DNA of 64,000 bases from Stenotrophomonas maltophilia (GTDB lineage Bacteria; Pseudomonadota; Gammaproteobacteria; Xanthomonadales; Xanthomonadaceae): contig NZ_NEQV01000002.1 in NCBI RefSeq assembly GCF_002799245.1, positions 806,001 through 870,000 of the forward strand, read 5' to 3'. The notes below the pieces were generated by a model, which made no database searches, was not told the origin of the DNA, and saw nothing but the letters and a program-made list of their open reading frames with translations. The translations under genes and the position numbers were made by a program. Shown piece by piece: positions 20,270 through 28,442 of the stretch. Each line of letters starts with the position of its first letter. Position 1 is the first letter of the stretch.

Positions 20270-20292
20270 CGACGGCGCCGATGGCGCCGTCG
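20270..20292 (+). promoter_or_regulatory. Hairpin between rsfS and rlmH
   Basis: A perfect 10-bp stem CGACGGCGCC/GGCGCCGTCG with a GAT loop, followed by ACGTTTTGG. It sits 8 bp before the rlmH ribosome site (GGAGG). It resembles a weak intrinsic terminator inside the operon, so it may attenuate rlmH or protect the upstream mRNA. Confidence 0.5.
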
Positions 20293-20311
20293 ACGTTTTG
20301 GAGGACCGTTG

Positions 20312-20782
20312 ATGAAAGCCCGCCTGATCGCCACCGGTGAACGCGCGCCCAGCTGGGTCGCGCAGGGTTTCGCCGAATACCAGAAGCGGCTGTCGCATTG
20401 GCTGCCGTTCGAGCTGGTGGAAATCGAGCCCGGCCTGCGCGGCAAGGGCCGCGATCCGCGCCGCGCCACCGAAGATGAAGGCAAGCGGGTCATCGCTGCG
20501 CTGCCGAAGAACGCTTATGTGGTGGCACTGGATGTGCCGGGACGGCAGCTCAGTTCCGAACAGCTGGCACAGCGCCTGGAGCATTGGCGCGGGCAGGGCC
20601 GGGACCTGGCGTTCCTGATCGGTGGTCCGGAAGGGCATTCGCCGGAAGTCTCCGCGCTGGCCGATGAGAAGTGGTCGATCGGACCGCTGACGCTGCCGCA
20701 CATGCTGGTGCGCCTGGTGGTGGCCGAGCAGCTGTATCGGGCTGCGGCAATGATTGCCAATCACCCCTACCATCGCGCGTGA
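20312..20782 (+). CDS. rlmH: 23S rRNA (pseudouridine1915-N3)-methyltransferase
   Basis: A 156-residue SPOUT methyltransferase that modifies pseudouridine 1915 in helix 69 of 23S rRNA (E. coli RlmH has 155). The knotted C-terminal domain is visible as LAFLIGGPEGHSPEV...WSIGPLTLPHMLVRLVVAEQLYRA, with SAM-binding GGPEGH. GGAGG at 20300-20304 supports the ATG at 20312. It is the last protein gene of the leuS-rlmH run and is followed directly by tRNA-Asn. Confidence 0.95.
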   Translation: MKARLIATGERAPSWVAQGFAEYQKRLSHWLPFELVEIEPGLRGKGRDPRRATEDEGKRVIAALPKNAYVVALDVPGRQLSSEQLAQRLEHWRGQGRDLAFLIGGPEGHSPEVSALADEKWSIGPLTLPHMLVRLVVAEQLYRAAAMIANHPYHRA

Positions 20783-20790
20783 AGAGTGGT

Positions 20791-20796
20791 TATACT
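20791..20796 (+). promoter_or_regulatory. -10 box of tRNA-Asn
   Basis: TATACT lies 8 bp before the mature tRNA 5' end, at the spacing expected for a tRNA promoter with almost no leader. No convincing -35 hexamer is seen; the promoter would overlap the 3' end of rlmH. Confidence 0.5.
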
Positions 20797-20804
20797 AGTC
20801 GTCT

Positions 20805-20881
20805 GCCCGAATAGCTCAGCCGGTTAGAGCACTTGACTGTTAATCAGGGGGTCGTTGGTTCGAGTCCAACTTCGGGCGCCA
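20805..20881 (+). tRNA. tRNA-Asn (anticodon GTT)
   Basis: A 77-nt tRNA. The acceptor stem GCCCGAA pairs with TTCGGGC, the D arm contains AGCTCAGCCGGTTAGAGC, the anticodon stem CTTGA/TCAGG encloses CTGTTAA (anticodon GTT), and the T arm GTTGG-TTCGAGT-CCAAC is intact. The CCA end is encoded (20879-20881). A strong terminator follows 8 bp later. I looked for an integrase or a repeated 3' fragment nearby and saw none. Confidence 0.97.
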
Positions 20882-20889
20882 CCTTGAGA

Positions 20890-20920
20890 AACCTGCATCG
20901 CGAGATGCAGGTTTTTTTTT
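20890..20920 (+). terminator. Rho-independent terminator after tRNA-Asn
   Basis: A perfect 10-bp stem AACCTGCATC/GATGCAGGTT with a GCGA tetraloop, running into an uninterrupted T-tract. This is the clearest intrinsic terminator in the window. Confidence 0.93.
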
Positions 20921-20930
20921 GCCCTGTTGT

Positions 20931-20987
20931 GGCCGAGCCCGCGCCCGGCTTCGAGGATGCAGCCGAGCGCGGGCCCGGCCGTACAAT
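20931..20987 (+). promoter_or_regulatory. Hairpin and -10 box upstream of the esterase gene
   Basis: An imperfect 19-bp inverted repeat (20931-20949 against 20962-20980, two mismatches) is followed immediately by TACAAT at 20982-20987, a good -10 box 18 bp before the ATG. The hairpin covers the expected -35 region, so promoter strength may depend on an activator or on supercoiling. Confidence 0.4.
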
Positions 20988-21005
20988 CTGCAGCTCCAAC
21001 CACGG

Positions 21006-21980
21006 ATGCTGATCGTGCGCGCACTCTTGTCCCTGGGCTCTGTGCTGCTTGCATTGCTGCCATTCGCCGCAGCGAAGGCCGCGCCCTCCACCTGGCATCC
21101 GCCACAGGGCGCCACCGAGCTTCCGTTGTGGCCGCAGGGCAAGGTGAGCGTGCCGCCGAAACTGAAAGGGCCCGAGCAGGTCAGCGAAGCAACCTCCGAA
21201 GCCAGTGGTGAACACTGGATGATGCTGCAGAACGTGGCGGTACCGACCCTCACCATGTTTCCGCCGAAGGGGCAGGCCAATGGCACCGCGGTGATGGTGG
21301 TGCCTGGCGGAGGCTACCGGGTGCTGGCGATGGACCTGGAAGGCAGCGAGATCTGCGACTGGCTGACCGCGCAGGGCGTCACCTGTGCATTGCTGAAATA
21401 TCGCGTGCCGGCATCCGGCCCGAACTGGGACCCCGAGTGCAACTGCCGCGACATTCCGAAGGTGCCGATGGCCCTGCAGGATGCACAGCGTGCAATGGGC
21501 CTGCTGCGCGCGCAGGCCGGGCGCTGGGCAATCAATCCGAAGCGGATCGGGGTAATCGGCTTTTCCGCGGGTGGTCATGTAGTGGCGGGACTGAGCACGC
21601 ATGCGCTGCGCAGCTACGCGCCGGTCGATGCCGCGGATGAGCAGCCGAGCCGCCCCGATTTCGCGATGGTGATGTATTCCGGGCACCTGTGGGCAGGGCA
21701 CGGAAAGGGGTTGTCGCTGGTCAAGGACATCGCCGTGGATGACACGGTGCCGCCGACCTTCATCGCGCAGGCCACCGACGATCGCACCGATGACGTGCGC
21801 GAATCACTGGCCTATTACCGTGCGCTGATCGACGCGGGCGTGTCGGTGGAAATGCATCTGTTCGCCCGCGGCGGCCATGCATTCGGGCTGCGCATGAAGG
21901 ATGCACCTGTAACGGCGTGGCCGCGGCTGGCCGAGCGCTGGATGCAGGACATCGGCATGCTGCCGAAGCAGGAGCCGTAG
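21006..21980 (+). CDS. Exported alpha/beta-hydrolase, esterase-like
   Basis: A 324-residue exported alpha/beta-hydrolase. A signal peptide (residues 1-22, ending AKA-AP) precedes a hydrolase core. PGGGY is the oxyanion-hole loop, GFSAG is the nucleophile elbow, DDRTDD supplies the acid, and the histidine lies in GGHAFG. It is most like the BD-FAE/acetyl-esterase group, so acylated carbohydrates are plausible substrates; this is inference. The TAG stop codon is formed by the GTAG of the first repeat unit of the following cluster. Confidence 0.85.
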   Translation: MLIVRALLSLGSVLLALLPFAAAKAAPSTWHPPQGATELPLWPQGKVSVPPKLKGPEQVSEATSEASGEHWMMLQNVAVPTLTMFPPKGQANGTAVMVVPGGGYRVLAMDLEGSEICDWLTAQGVTCALLKYRVPASGPNWDPECNCRDIPKVPMALQDAQRAMGLLRAQAGRWAINPKRIGVIGFSAGGHVVAGLSTHALRSYAPVDAADEQPSRPDFAMVMYSGHLWAGHGKGLSLVKDIAVDDTVPPTFIAQATDDRTDDVRESLAYYRALIDAGVSVEMHLFARGGHAFGLRMKDAPVTAWPRLAERWMQDIGMLPKQEP

Positions 21981-22078
21981 CGCCGAGCCTACGCTCGGCT
22001 GCCTCACCCCGTAGAGCCGAGCCTACGCTCGGCTGCCTCACCCCGTAGAGCCGAGCCTACGCTCGGCTGCCTCAACCC
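21977..22078 (+). repeat. Three tandem GTAG repeats, 34-bp period
   Basis: Units start at 21977, 22011 and 22045. Each begins GTAG and carries GCCGAGC-CTAC-GCTCGGC-type palindromes. The units are nearly identical (first differs by CGCC for AGCC, third by one A). The first GTAG supplies the esterase gene's TAG stop codon. This arrangement is a local SMAG expansion. Confidence 0.85.
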
Positions 22079-22134
22079 GTAGAGCCGAGCCATGCCCGGC
22101 TGCATGCGCGAAGCCGGGCATGGTTCGGCTCTAC
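22079..22134. repeat. Inverted pair of GTAG repeats
   Basis: GTAGAGCCGAGCCATGCCCGG on the left arm is mirrored by a right arm ending CGGCTCTAC, with about 10 nt between the arms and one mismatch. The right arm's GTAG, read on the minus strand, supplies the TAG stop codon of arcD. The pair can form a large hairpin between two convergent genes and may act as a bidirectional terminator. Confidence 0.85.
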
Positions 22135-23552
22135 AGCGTTAGCTGGCCCCTGCGGAACGCCACCAAGGTGACCACCGCCACCGCCAGGATCGCGCCGAAC
22201 AGCACCCACTCCCAGCGCGTGAATACCGGCTCGCCGCGTTGCCGCCGGGCCAGTGCGAACAGCACCACGCCCGGCACATACAGCAGCACCGACAGCAGCA
22301 GCTTGTCGAGGCCGCCGGCATACACCAGCCACAGCGCATAGGCGCTGGCCAGCAGTGCGACCCCGAAATCGCGCCAGCGCACGCCGGGCTCACCTGCGTA
22401 GGCCTGACCGCGCCAGGCCAGCTGCACGCCGAACGCGGTGGACAGGAAATAGGGCACCAGGCTCATCGATGCGGCCAGCAGCACCAGCCCGGTGTAGCTG
22501 CCCGCATTGACCAGCACCAGCAGCAGGAACAGCTGGATCAGCCCGTTGCTCAGCCAGAGTGCATTGGCCGGCACGCCGCGCGCATTCTCGCGGCCGAGGA
22601 AGGCCGGCATGGTGCCGTCGCCGGCGGCGGCATACAGCACTTCAGCGCACAGCAGCACCCAGGCCAGCAGCGCACCGAGCACTGAAATGATCGAACCGAT
22701 GATGATCACCGTTGCGCCCCATTCGCCGACGATGGCGCGCAGCACATAGGCCATCGATGGGTTGGGCAGCCTGGCCAGTTCGGCCTGCGACAGCACGCCC
22801 ATCGACAGCAGGCTGACCAGTACCAGCAGCAGCCAGACGCCCAGGAAACCGATCACCGTGGCACGGCCGACGTCGGCACGGCGCGCGGCACGCCGCGAAT
22901 AGATGCTGGCGCCTTCGATGCCGATGAATACCCACACGGTCACCAGCATCATGCCGCGCAGCTGCTGGCCAAGGTCACCGAGTGCGGGCCTGCCGAGGAA
23001 GTCGGCACGGAACACGTCCATGCGGAACGCGCCTGCAGCCAGGATCAGGAACAGCGCGATCGGCAGCAGCTTGGCCACGGTCACCAGGCCGTTGACGATG
23101 GCCGCTGTTCGCAGGCCACGCAGCACCAGCAGGTGGACGGTCCACAACAGCACGGACGATGCGGCCACGGCGGCTGCGGTGTTGCCTTCGCCAAACACCG
23201 GCAGGAAGTGGCCGAGGCCACTGAAGATCAGCACGAAGAAGCTGGCGTTGCCGAGCACCGAGGCAACCCAGTAGCCCCATGCTGCGGAGAAGCCGATGTA
23301 GTTGCCGAAGCCTTCGCGCGCGTACGCGTAGATGCCGGTATCAAGATCCGGCCGGCGGTTGGCCAGGGCCTGGAACACGAAGGCCAGCATCAGCATGCCG
23401 GCGCCACTGACCGCCCAGCCGATCAGCGCGGCGGCCGGGCCGGCGCTGCGCGCCACGTTCTGCGGCAGTGAAAAGATGCCGGCGCCGACCATCGAGCCGA
23501 CTACCAGTGCAGTCAACGCGGGCAGGCCCAGGCGTTGCGATGTCGCGGCCAT
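22131..23552 (-). CDS. arcD: Arginine:ornithine antiporter / APC transporter
   Basis: A 473-residue inner-membrane transporter with about 12-13 membrane segments. The sequence closely follows P. aeruginosa ArcD: ALTALVVGSMVGAGIFSLPQN at the N-terminus and VWVFIGIEGASIYSRRA in the middle. It would exchange arginine for ornithine, or related cationic amino acids. No arc catabolic genes lie nearby, so the partner pathway is not evident here. ATG 23552 has AGGGG at good spacing; a longer frame exists upstream. The stop codon is formed by a GTAG repeat. Confidence 0.88.
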   Translation of the reverse strand: MAATSQRLGLPALTALVVGSMVGAGIFSLPQNVARSAGPAAALIGWAVSGAGMLMLAFVFQALANRRPDLDTGIYAYAREGFGNYIGFSAAWGYWVASVLGNASFFVLIFSGLGHFLPVFGEGNTAAAVAASSVLLWTVHLLVLRGLRTAAIVNGLVTVAKLLPIALFLILAAGAFRMDVFRADFLGRPALGDLGQQLRGMMLVTVWVFIGIEGASIYSRRAARRADVGRATVIGFLGVWLLLVLVSLLSMGVLSQAELARLPNPSMAYVLRAIVGEWGATVIIIGSIISVLGALLAWVLLCAEVLYAAAGDGTMPAFLGRENARGVPANALWLSNGLIQLFLLLVLVNAGSYTGLVLLAASMSLVPYFLSTAFGVQLAWRGQAYAGEPGVRWRDFGVALLASAYALWLVYAGGLDKLLLSVLLYVPGVVLFALARRQRGEPVFTRWEWVLFGAILAVAVVTLVAFRRGQLTL

Positions 23553-23654
23553 GGAGATCCCCTGCGGCGTGGATGCCGCGAGCACACGGTAGCGATGTCC
23601 CCGTGAACATGCCTGCAAGCACCGGCCACCGAAACCGGTACGCACGGAAACGAT

Positions 23655-23682
23655 GAAGGCCCGGGCAGAAGCCCGGGCCTTC
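23655..23682 (-). terminator. Terminator of the TonB-dependent receptor gene
   Basis: A perfect 12-bp stem GAAGGCCCGGGC/GCCCGGGCCTTC with a 4-nt loop lies 23 bp past the receptor stop codon. A moderately T-rich stretch (ATCGTTTCCG) follows on the minus strand. Confidence 0.75.
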
Positions 23683-23704
23683 GAGGGTGACGCTGCAACC
23701 GGTA

Positions 23705-26512
23705 TTACTTGAACGTGTACTTGAAGCCGACGGTGTAGTAACGGCCCAGCGCACCGGAGAAGTGCATCGGGTTGTAGTTCACCGCGCCGTAGGTGGTCGG
23801 GTCGAGCGGGGCGATGCGATCGAACACGTTGGCCACCGAGGCGTTGAGTTCGAACGAATCGTTGATGCTCCAGCGACCGGACAGGTCCATCGTGGTGAAC
23901 GAGGAGATCTTCGTCACCGGCGTACCGTCAGCGTAGAAGGCCAGGTAGCTGCCACCACGGCTGTCGATGTTGTCCATCTTGCTGATGTAGTTGACGATGC
24001 CGCTGACGCTCCACGGGCCCTGCTTCCAGGTGGTGCCGAAGTTGACCTTGTCCTTCGGCGTACCGATGCAGTTGGTGACGTCGCAGTTGCCGTGGGTACC
24101 CACGTAATCAACCGTGTCGCCGCCTTCGGTGCGCTCGAACTTCAGGATGTGGCTCCACTGCAGGTCCAGCTCCAGCTGGCCCGGGCCGATCTCGAAGGTC
24201 TGGCGGATATCGGTATCGATACCGCGCACGCGCGACGAGCTGGCATTCACGTAGCCGGTGTTGACCGCCAGGATGGTGCCGCTGTTGGCCACGCCATTGA
24301 GATTGTTGCTGTCGCGCAGCACGTTGCCGGCGAGGATCGCCGCCGCCGTGCTGCCCTGCACGATCTCGTTGGTGCGCTTGATCTGCCAGGCGTCGACGGT
24401 CATCGAGGTGGTCGAGGTCGGCTGCAGCACGATGCCGACCGAGTAGCTCTTGGACTCTTCCGGCTTCAGCAGCTTGTTCGGCTTGGTGATGATCGCCACC
24501 GAGTTGGCGCCGCACTCGCTGGCGGCGTTGCCGCTGATCTGGCAACGCACCGGGTCGACCGCGGTGGAGAAGGCAGCCAGGCCACCGTCACCGTTCTCGG
24601 CCGGGTTCGGCGCGCGGAAACCTTCGGCGTAGCTGGCGCGCAGGGCGATCCAGTCGGCCGGGGTCCACTTCACGCCCAGCTTCGGCGTGGCCTTGCCTTC
24701 ACCGCTTTCGTACTTGTCGTAACGCAGGGCACCGGACAGTTCCAGCTGTTCCAGCACCGGCGCCGACAGTTCGACGTAGCCGGCGTAGACGTTCTGGGTG
24801 CCGTCATAGGCCGAGTAGCCCAGGCCGATGATGTCGCCCTGGTCGGTGTAGGTCTGCGGGGTCAGGCTGTTGCTGGTCTTGCGCCACTCGGTACCGATCG
24901 CCAGGCCCAGCGGACCGCCCTTGAGGTCCATCAGGCTGCGCGACACGGTGAAGTCGAACATGTCCAGGCTGGACTTGGCGCGGGCGCTGATGGTCGGCGA
25001 GATGTAGTCGTACAGCGCCTGCGAGTTCAGGTTGGCGTTGTCGCCGATGCGCCAGGTACCGCCGGCGCAGTTCGGGTTGCCCAGCGCGCACAGCACCGAG
25101 CTGTAACGCAGGAAGCCGGTGCGCTTGTTGGTCAGGTCGGTGCCCGAATGCAGGTAGGCGGTGTCGTAGCTCCAGTCGCCCCAGTTGCCCTTGATGCCGA
25201 CCAGGAAGCGGTTGAACTCATTGGTGTTGTCGGTCACGCGCGGGCCGACATCCCAGGCGGAGTAGCGCACGCGGACCGGGGTGGCGCCCGGCTGCCCGTA
25301 GAACGGGTTGTCCGGGTGGTTGGCACCCAGCACGGTGGCACCTGGGCCACTGTTGGCGTTGACCGGGCCGCCCGGGTAGCCCCAGCCACCGGACACGCCG
25401 GACGGGGTGTTGCTGAAGATGGTTTCCTTCTTCGAGTAGCCGATCTCGGTGTAGATCTCGCCGCCTTCACCGAAGGCGAAGCTGGCGCGGCCGAACACGT
25501 TGACGTACTTCTCTTCCGGGATCAGGTCGCGGTACTGCTGCGCCGGATCGAACAGGCAGCCGTCAGCGGCGATGCTGGCCGGCGTCTGCCCACCGATGGT
25601 GGTCAGGCCAGCACAGCCCGGCAGCGGCACCAGGTGGCCGGTGGCGTCGAGGTAGGAGCCGTTCGGGCCGGAGCCGCCGGAGGTGCCGCCACGGGTGTAG
25701 GCACCGCCGAGGAACTGGGCGGTCTTGTCATAGCCCCACTGGCGGGTGTCACCGGTACCGATCCACTTGCGGTTCTTGCGGTCGCTGAGCTTGATCGCGT
25801 CGGTCTTGCCGACGTCCAGGCTGAAGAATGCGTTCCAGCCATCGGTGGCCAGGTCGCCGGTACCGGCGGTCAGGGTCGCCTTTTTGGCGTCGCCATCGCT
25901 GTCACCGGACAGGCCGTAGGAACCACGCAGGATGGCGCCCTGGAAGTCGCTGCGCAGAATGATGTTGACCACGCCGGCGATGGCATCGGAGCCGTAGATC
26001 GCCGAGGCGCCGTCCTTGAGCACTTCCACGCGCTCGACGGCATCGAGCGGAATGGTGCTGAGGTCGGTGAAGACCTTCTGGCCGTCATCGGCCAGGCCAT
26101 AGGTGGCCATGCGGCGGCCGTTCAACAGCACCAGCGTCGAGCCGGCGCCCAGGCCGCGCAGCGAGATGCCGGCACCACCGCCGGCGAAACCGTTGCCGAA
26201 GGTCTTGGGGATCGAGCCGGCGCCATCGGCGGTGATGGTCTGCAGGTACTCGGCCAGCGAGGTCTTGCCGGTGCGGTCGATTTCCTGGCGGGTCACCACC
26301 TGTACCGGCGACGGAGTCTCGGTGTTGGTGCGCGGAATGTTGGAGCCGGTGACCGTGATGCGGTCGAGGTTGGTGGCCTTTTCCTGCGCGAAGGCGGAGG
26401 AGGAAGCGACGGCGCCGGCCAGCAGCAGGGCGCCGCCGGTGAGGATGTGGGTGATGGACGATGCCAGGGTGCTGCGGCGGCGGCTGGCGGGCCGTTGGAT
26501 CGGGTGTTTCAC
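23705..26512 (-). CDS. TonB-dependent outer-membrane receptor
   Basis: A 935-residue receptor. The signal peptide ends near residue 42 (SSAFA-QE). The plug domain (about 50-180) contains ITVTGSNIPR, close to the expected TonB-box position, then LRGLGAGSTLVLLNGRRM and SAIYGSDAIAGVVNIILR; a 22-strand barrel makes up the rest. It belongs to the large-loop xanthomonad type whose substrates are often unknown; neighbouring genes do not identify the ligand. The start is GTG 26512 with GGAG seven bases upstream. A TonB paralogue lies 194 bp upstream in the same direction. The leader (about 26580-26640) is AT-richer than its surroundings. Confidence 0.92.
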   Translation of the reverse strand: MKHPIQRPASRRRSTLASSITHILTGGALLLAGAVASSSAFAQEKATNLDRITVTGSNIPRTNTETPSPVQVVTRQEIDRTGKTSLAEYLQTITADGAGSIPKTFGNGFAGGGAGISLRGLGAGSTLVLLNGRRMATYGLADDGQKVFTDLSTIPLDAVERVEVLKDGASAIYGSDAIAGVVNIILRSDFQGAILRGSYGLSGDSDGDAKKATLTAGTGDLATDGWNAFFSLDVGKTDAIKLSDRKNRKWIGTGDTRQWGYDKTAQFLGGAYTRGGTSGGSGPNGSYLDATGHLVPLPGCAGLTTIGGQTPASIAADGCLFDPAQQYRDLIPEEKYVNVFGRASFAFGEGGEIYTEIGYSKKETIFSNTPSGVSGGWGYPGGPVNANSGPGATVLGANHPDNPFYGQPGATPVRVRYSAWDVGPRVTDNTNEFNRFLVGIKGNWGDWSYDTAYLHSGTDLTNKRTGFLRYSSVLCALGNPNCAGGTWRIGDNANLNSQALYDYISPTISARAKSSLDMFDFTVSRSLMDLKGGPLGLAIGTEWRKTSNSLTPQTYTDQGDIIGLGYSAYDGTQNVYAGYVELSAPVLEQLELSGALRYDKYESGEGKATPKLGVKWTPADWIALRASYAEGFRAPNPAENGDGGLAAFSTAVDPVRCQISGNAASECGANSVAIITKPNKLLKPEESKSYSVGIVLQPTSTTSMTVDAWQIKRTNEIVQGSTAAAILAGNVLRDSNNLNGVANSGTILAVNTGYVNASSSRVRGIDTDIRQTFEIGPGQLELDLQWSHILKFERTEGGDTVDYVGTHGNCDVTNCIGTPKDKVNFGTTWKQGPWSVSGIVNYISKMDNIDSRGGSYLAFYADGTPVTKISSFTTMDLSGRWSINDSFELNASVANVFDRIAPLDPTTYGAVNYNPMHFSGALGRYYTVGFKYTFK

Positions 26513-26673
26513 AGCTTCTCTCCTAACTGGAAAACCGTAGCGTTGAGGGCTGTCGCCGGATCAATACCGGGACGCGCCAATCTAGGTTTCCACCGGGTGA
26601 CGAAGTCGTGAATTTTTGCTTAATCGGTAACGCTTGGTCCTGGTCTGTCCGCATCCCCGGGCAGTAGCAGGGG

Positions 26674-26698
26674 CCGGCCCGGCGCGAGGCCGGGCCGG
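26674..26698 (-). terminator. Hairpin between tonB paralogue and receptor
   Basis: A perfect 10-bp stem CCGGCCCGGC/GCCGGGCCGG with a 5-nt loop lies just past the tonB stop codon. No U-run follows, so it may only partly end transcription before the receptor gene. Confidence 0.5.
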
Positions 26699-26706
26699 TG
26701 GGTCGC

Positions 26707-27357
26707 TCAGTCCGGCAGCGAGAACTGTACCGGCACCATGCCGATGGCCGGAACCGCAACGCCGTCACGCTGGGCTGGCTCGAAGCGCCAGTGCTTGAGC
26801 ACCTGCTGGCGGGCGGCCTGGTCCAGGGTGCGCGAGCCGCTGCTGCGCTCGACGCTGACGGCGACCGGCTGGCCGTGGATGTTCACTTCCACCCGCAACA
26901 GGACCGTGCCCTGTTCGTGGTTGCGCATGGCCTGGATCGGGTAGGCCGGCGGCGGGGCGCTGCGGTACTGCAGCTGGGCGCCCGCCAGTGGGGTGGAGGT
27001 ATCGATGCTCGGCGCCAGCTGCGGCGGAGCCGGTTCGGCGGCCGGCAACGCGATGCCCTGGGTCTCCTCCACGGTCGCGGTGGGTGCGGGCAGTGGCGGT
27101 ACCACCGGCTGCGTCCGCGGTTTCGGCACCACTTGGACGATGTCTTTCGGCGGGAGCGGAACCGGCGGCGCCGGCGGTGGCGGGATCTTCTCGATCAGCC
27201 GGACCGGGGTCTTGTCACGCGGGACCTGCACGGCCTGGTAGGTCGCAGGGATGAGCAGCAACAGGAAGGCCAGCAGGTGCAGGGCGATCGCCGCACTCCA
27301 GGCGGCTACGCGGGCGGGGTCGAAGTGCGGGGATGCAACGGGATACGTACGAACCAT
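26707..27357 (-). CDS. Energy transducer TonB (paralogue)
   Basis: A 216-residue protein that couples the proton-motive force, through ExbB/ExbD, to outer-membrane receptors. A short cytoplasmic tail and a transmembrane helix (about 18-40) are followed by a Pro/Val/Lys-rich periplasmic spacer (PPPPAPPVPLPP) and a C-terminal TonB domain (PPPAYPIQAMRNHEQGTVLLR...HWRFEPAQRDG). GGAGG six bases before ATG 27357 settles the start. No exbB or exbD is present, so it must use partners encoded elsewhere. It is probably dedicated to the receptor just downstream. Confidence 0.92.
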   Translation of the reverse strand: MVRTYPVASPHFDPARVAAWSAAIALHLLAFLLLLIPATYQAVQVPRDKTPVRLIEKIPPPPAPPVPLPPKDIVQVVPKPRTQPVVPPLPAPTATVEETQGIALPAAEPAPPQLAPSIDTSTPLAGAQLQYRSAPPPAYPIQAMRNHEQGTVLLRVEVNIHGQPVAVSVERSSGSRTLDQAARQQVLKHWRFEPAQRDGVAVPAIGMVPVQFSLPD

Positions 27358-27521
27358 GATCCACCTCCATGCCAGTGACGAAGTCCTCAACGCACCAGGG
27401 CCCGTGGCGGGGTTGCCGCACGCGGCTGGCAGTCCATCAGTAGCGCGGCATGGCGGCCACTGCCTAGAGGCAGGGGCATGCGCGTTGGGCTGGCCTTCAG
27501 CCAGCGCCGCAGGAGGGCACG

Positions 27522-27552
27522 AAAAAAGGCGGGCCCCCTGCGGGACCCGCCT
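27522..27552 (-). terminator. Terminator of the SIMPL gene
   Basis: Stem AGGCGGG/CCCGCCT, continuing inward with one mismatch, followed on the minus strand by six T residues. It begins 22 bp past the SIMPL stop codon. The rest of the 217-bp gap up to the tonB start shows nothing else clear. Confidence 0.88.
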
Positions 27553-27574
27553 GTGTCGGCAGTGGCCGGCGCGA

Positions 27575-28312
27575 TCAGCGGCCCAGTTCGAACACCACGT
27601 CCAGGTTGACCGAGACGGTCGATTCACCCGGCGCGACCGGGGTGGCCTTGTCCATCGCCGCACCGGCCGCCATGGTGCGCATCATCGGCATCGGGCGGAA
27701 GCCGCCGTTGCTGTTCTCGGAGATGCTGACGATGCGGCGCACCTGCAGGCCCAGCGACCTGGCGTAGGTCTGGGCGCGGGCCTGGGCCTTCTTCAGGGCG
27801 GCCAGGCGGGCTTCGTCATAGACCGGTTCGGGCTGGTCGATCTCGAAGCTGGGGCCATTGATCTGGTTGGCGCCCTGGGCGGCCAGTGCGTCGAGCACCT
27901 TGCCGAGCTTGGCGATGTCGCGCACCTTCAGGCTGACCGTGTTGCTGGCCTGGTAGCCGGTGATCTTCGGCGCTTCATTGTCGGCATAGCGGTACTGCGG
28001 GTTGAGGCTGACGCCGCTGGTCTGCACGTCGCGCTCGGCAATGCCGGCGGCCTTGATCGCGGCCAGCACCTTGTCCATCTGCTGGGCGTTCTGGCGCATG
28101 GCGCTGTTGCCGTCGGCGGCCTGGGAGACCACGCCGGCCGACAGGGTGGCGATGTCCGGCACGCGGGTGGCTTCGGCGTTGGCCGAGATGTTCAGCAGGG
28201 TGCCTTCGGCCGCGGCGGCGATCGACGGCGACGACGGAGCGGCATGAGCGGTCATCGAGGTTCCAAGGGCGAGGGACAGGGCAAGCAGCAGCGGGGTGGC
28301 GGTCAGGCGCAT
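27575..28312 (-). CDS. Periplasmic SIMPL (DUF541) domain protein
   Basis: A 245-residue exported protein. A signal peptide (residues 1-24, ending AHA-AP) precedes a SIMPL/DUF541 domain. GTLLNISANAEATRVPDIATLSAGV and SVNLDVVFEL are the start and end of the fold, and DVQTSGVSLNPQY is its central signature. Family members such as E. coli YggE are linked to oxidative-stress tolerance and form oligomers, with unclear biochemistry. AAGGAG eight bases before ATG 28312 supports the start. It diverges from maf across 130 bp. Confidence 0.88.
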   Translation of the reverse strand: MRLTATPLLLALSLALGTSMTAHAAPSSPSIAAAAEGTLLNISANAEATRVPDIATLSAGVVSQAADGNSAMRQNAQQMDKVLAAIKAAGIAERDVQTSGVSLNPQYRYADNEAPKITGYQASNTVSLKVRDIAKLGKVLDALAAQGANQINGPSFEIDQPEPVYDEARLAALKKAQARAQTYARSLGLQVRRIVSISENSNGGFRPMPMMRTMAAGAAMDKATPVAPGESTVSVNLDVVFELGR

Positions 28313-28430
28313 GGGATCTCCTTGTTGTGGCGGTGAGGGTGGTGTCGTAGCGATGAACGCGCTGTGAGCCTGTTCGGGGTTGTACGCGTTCCGTAACGGG
28401 TTGCCGACGATTCAGGTGGCGGCCTCAGGT

Positions 28431-28436
28431 TATGCT
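28431..28436 (+). promoter_or_regulatory. -10 box of maf, possible leaderless transcript
   Basis: TATGCT ends only 6 nt before the maf ATG (28443), so transcription would begin at or next to the A of the start codon. No ribosome-binding site precedes the ATG. No good -35 box is seen. Confidence 0.4.
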
Positions 28437-28442
28437 GTGCCG

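Noticed and set aside
20805..20881. tRNA-Asn as an integration site for a mobile element
   Set aside because: No integrase, no second copy of the tRNA 3' end and no change in base composition were seen downstream; ordinary chromosomal genes follow.
23687..26611. A 974-codon plus-strand frame opposite the TonB-dependent receptor
   Set aside because: The receptor on the minus strand has a signal peptide, plug motifs and barrel sequence. The antisense frame is Gly/Val/Arg/Ala-rich without recognisable domains.
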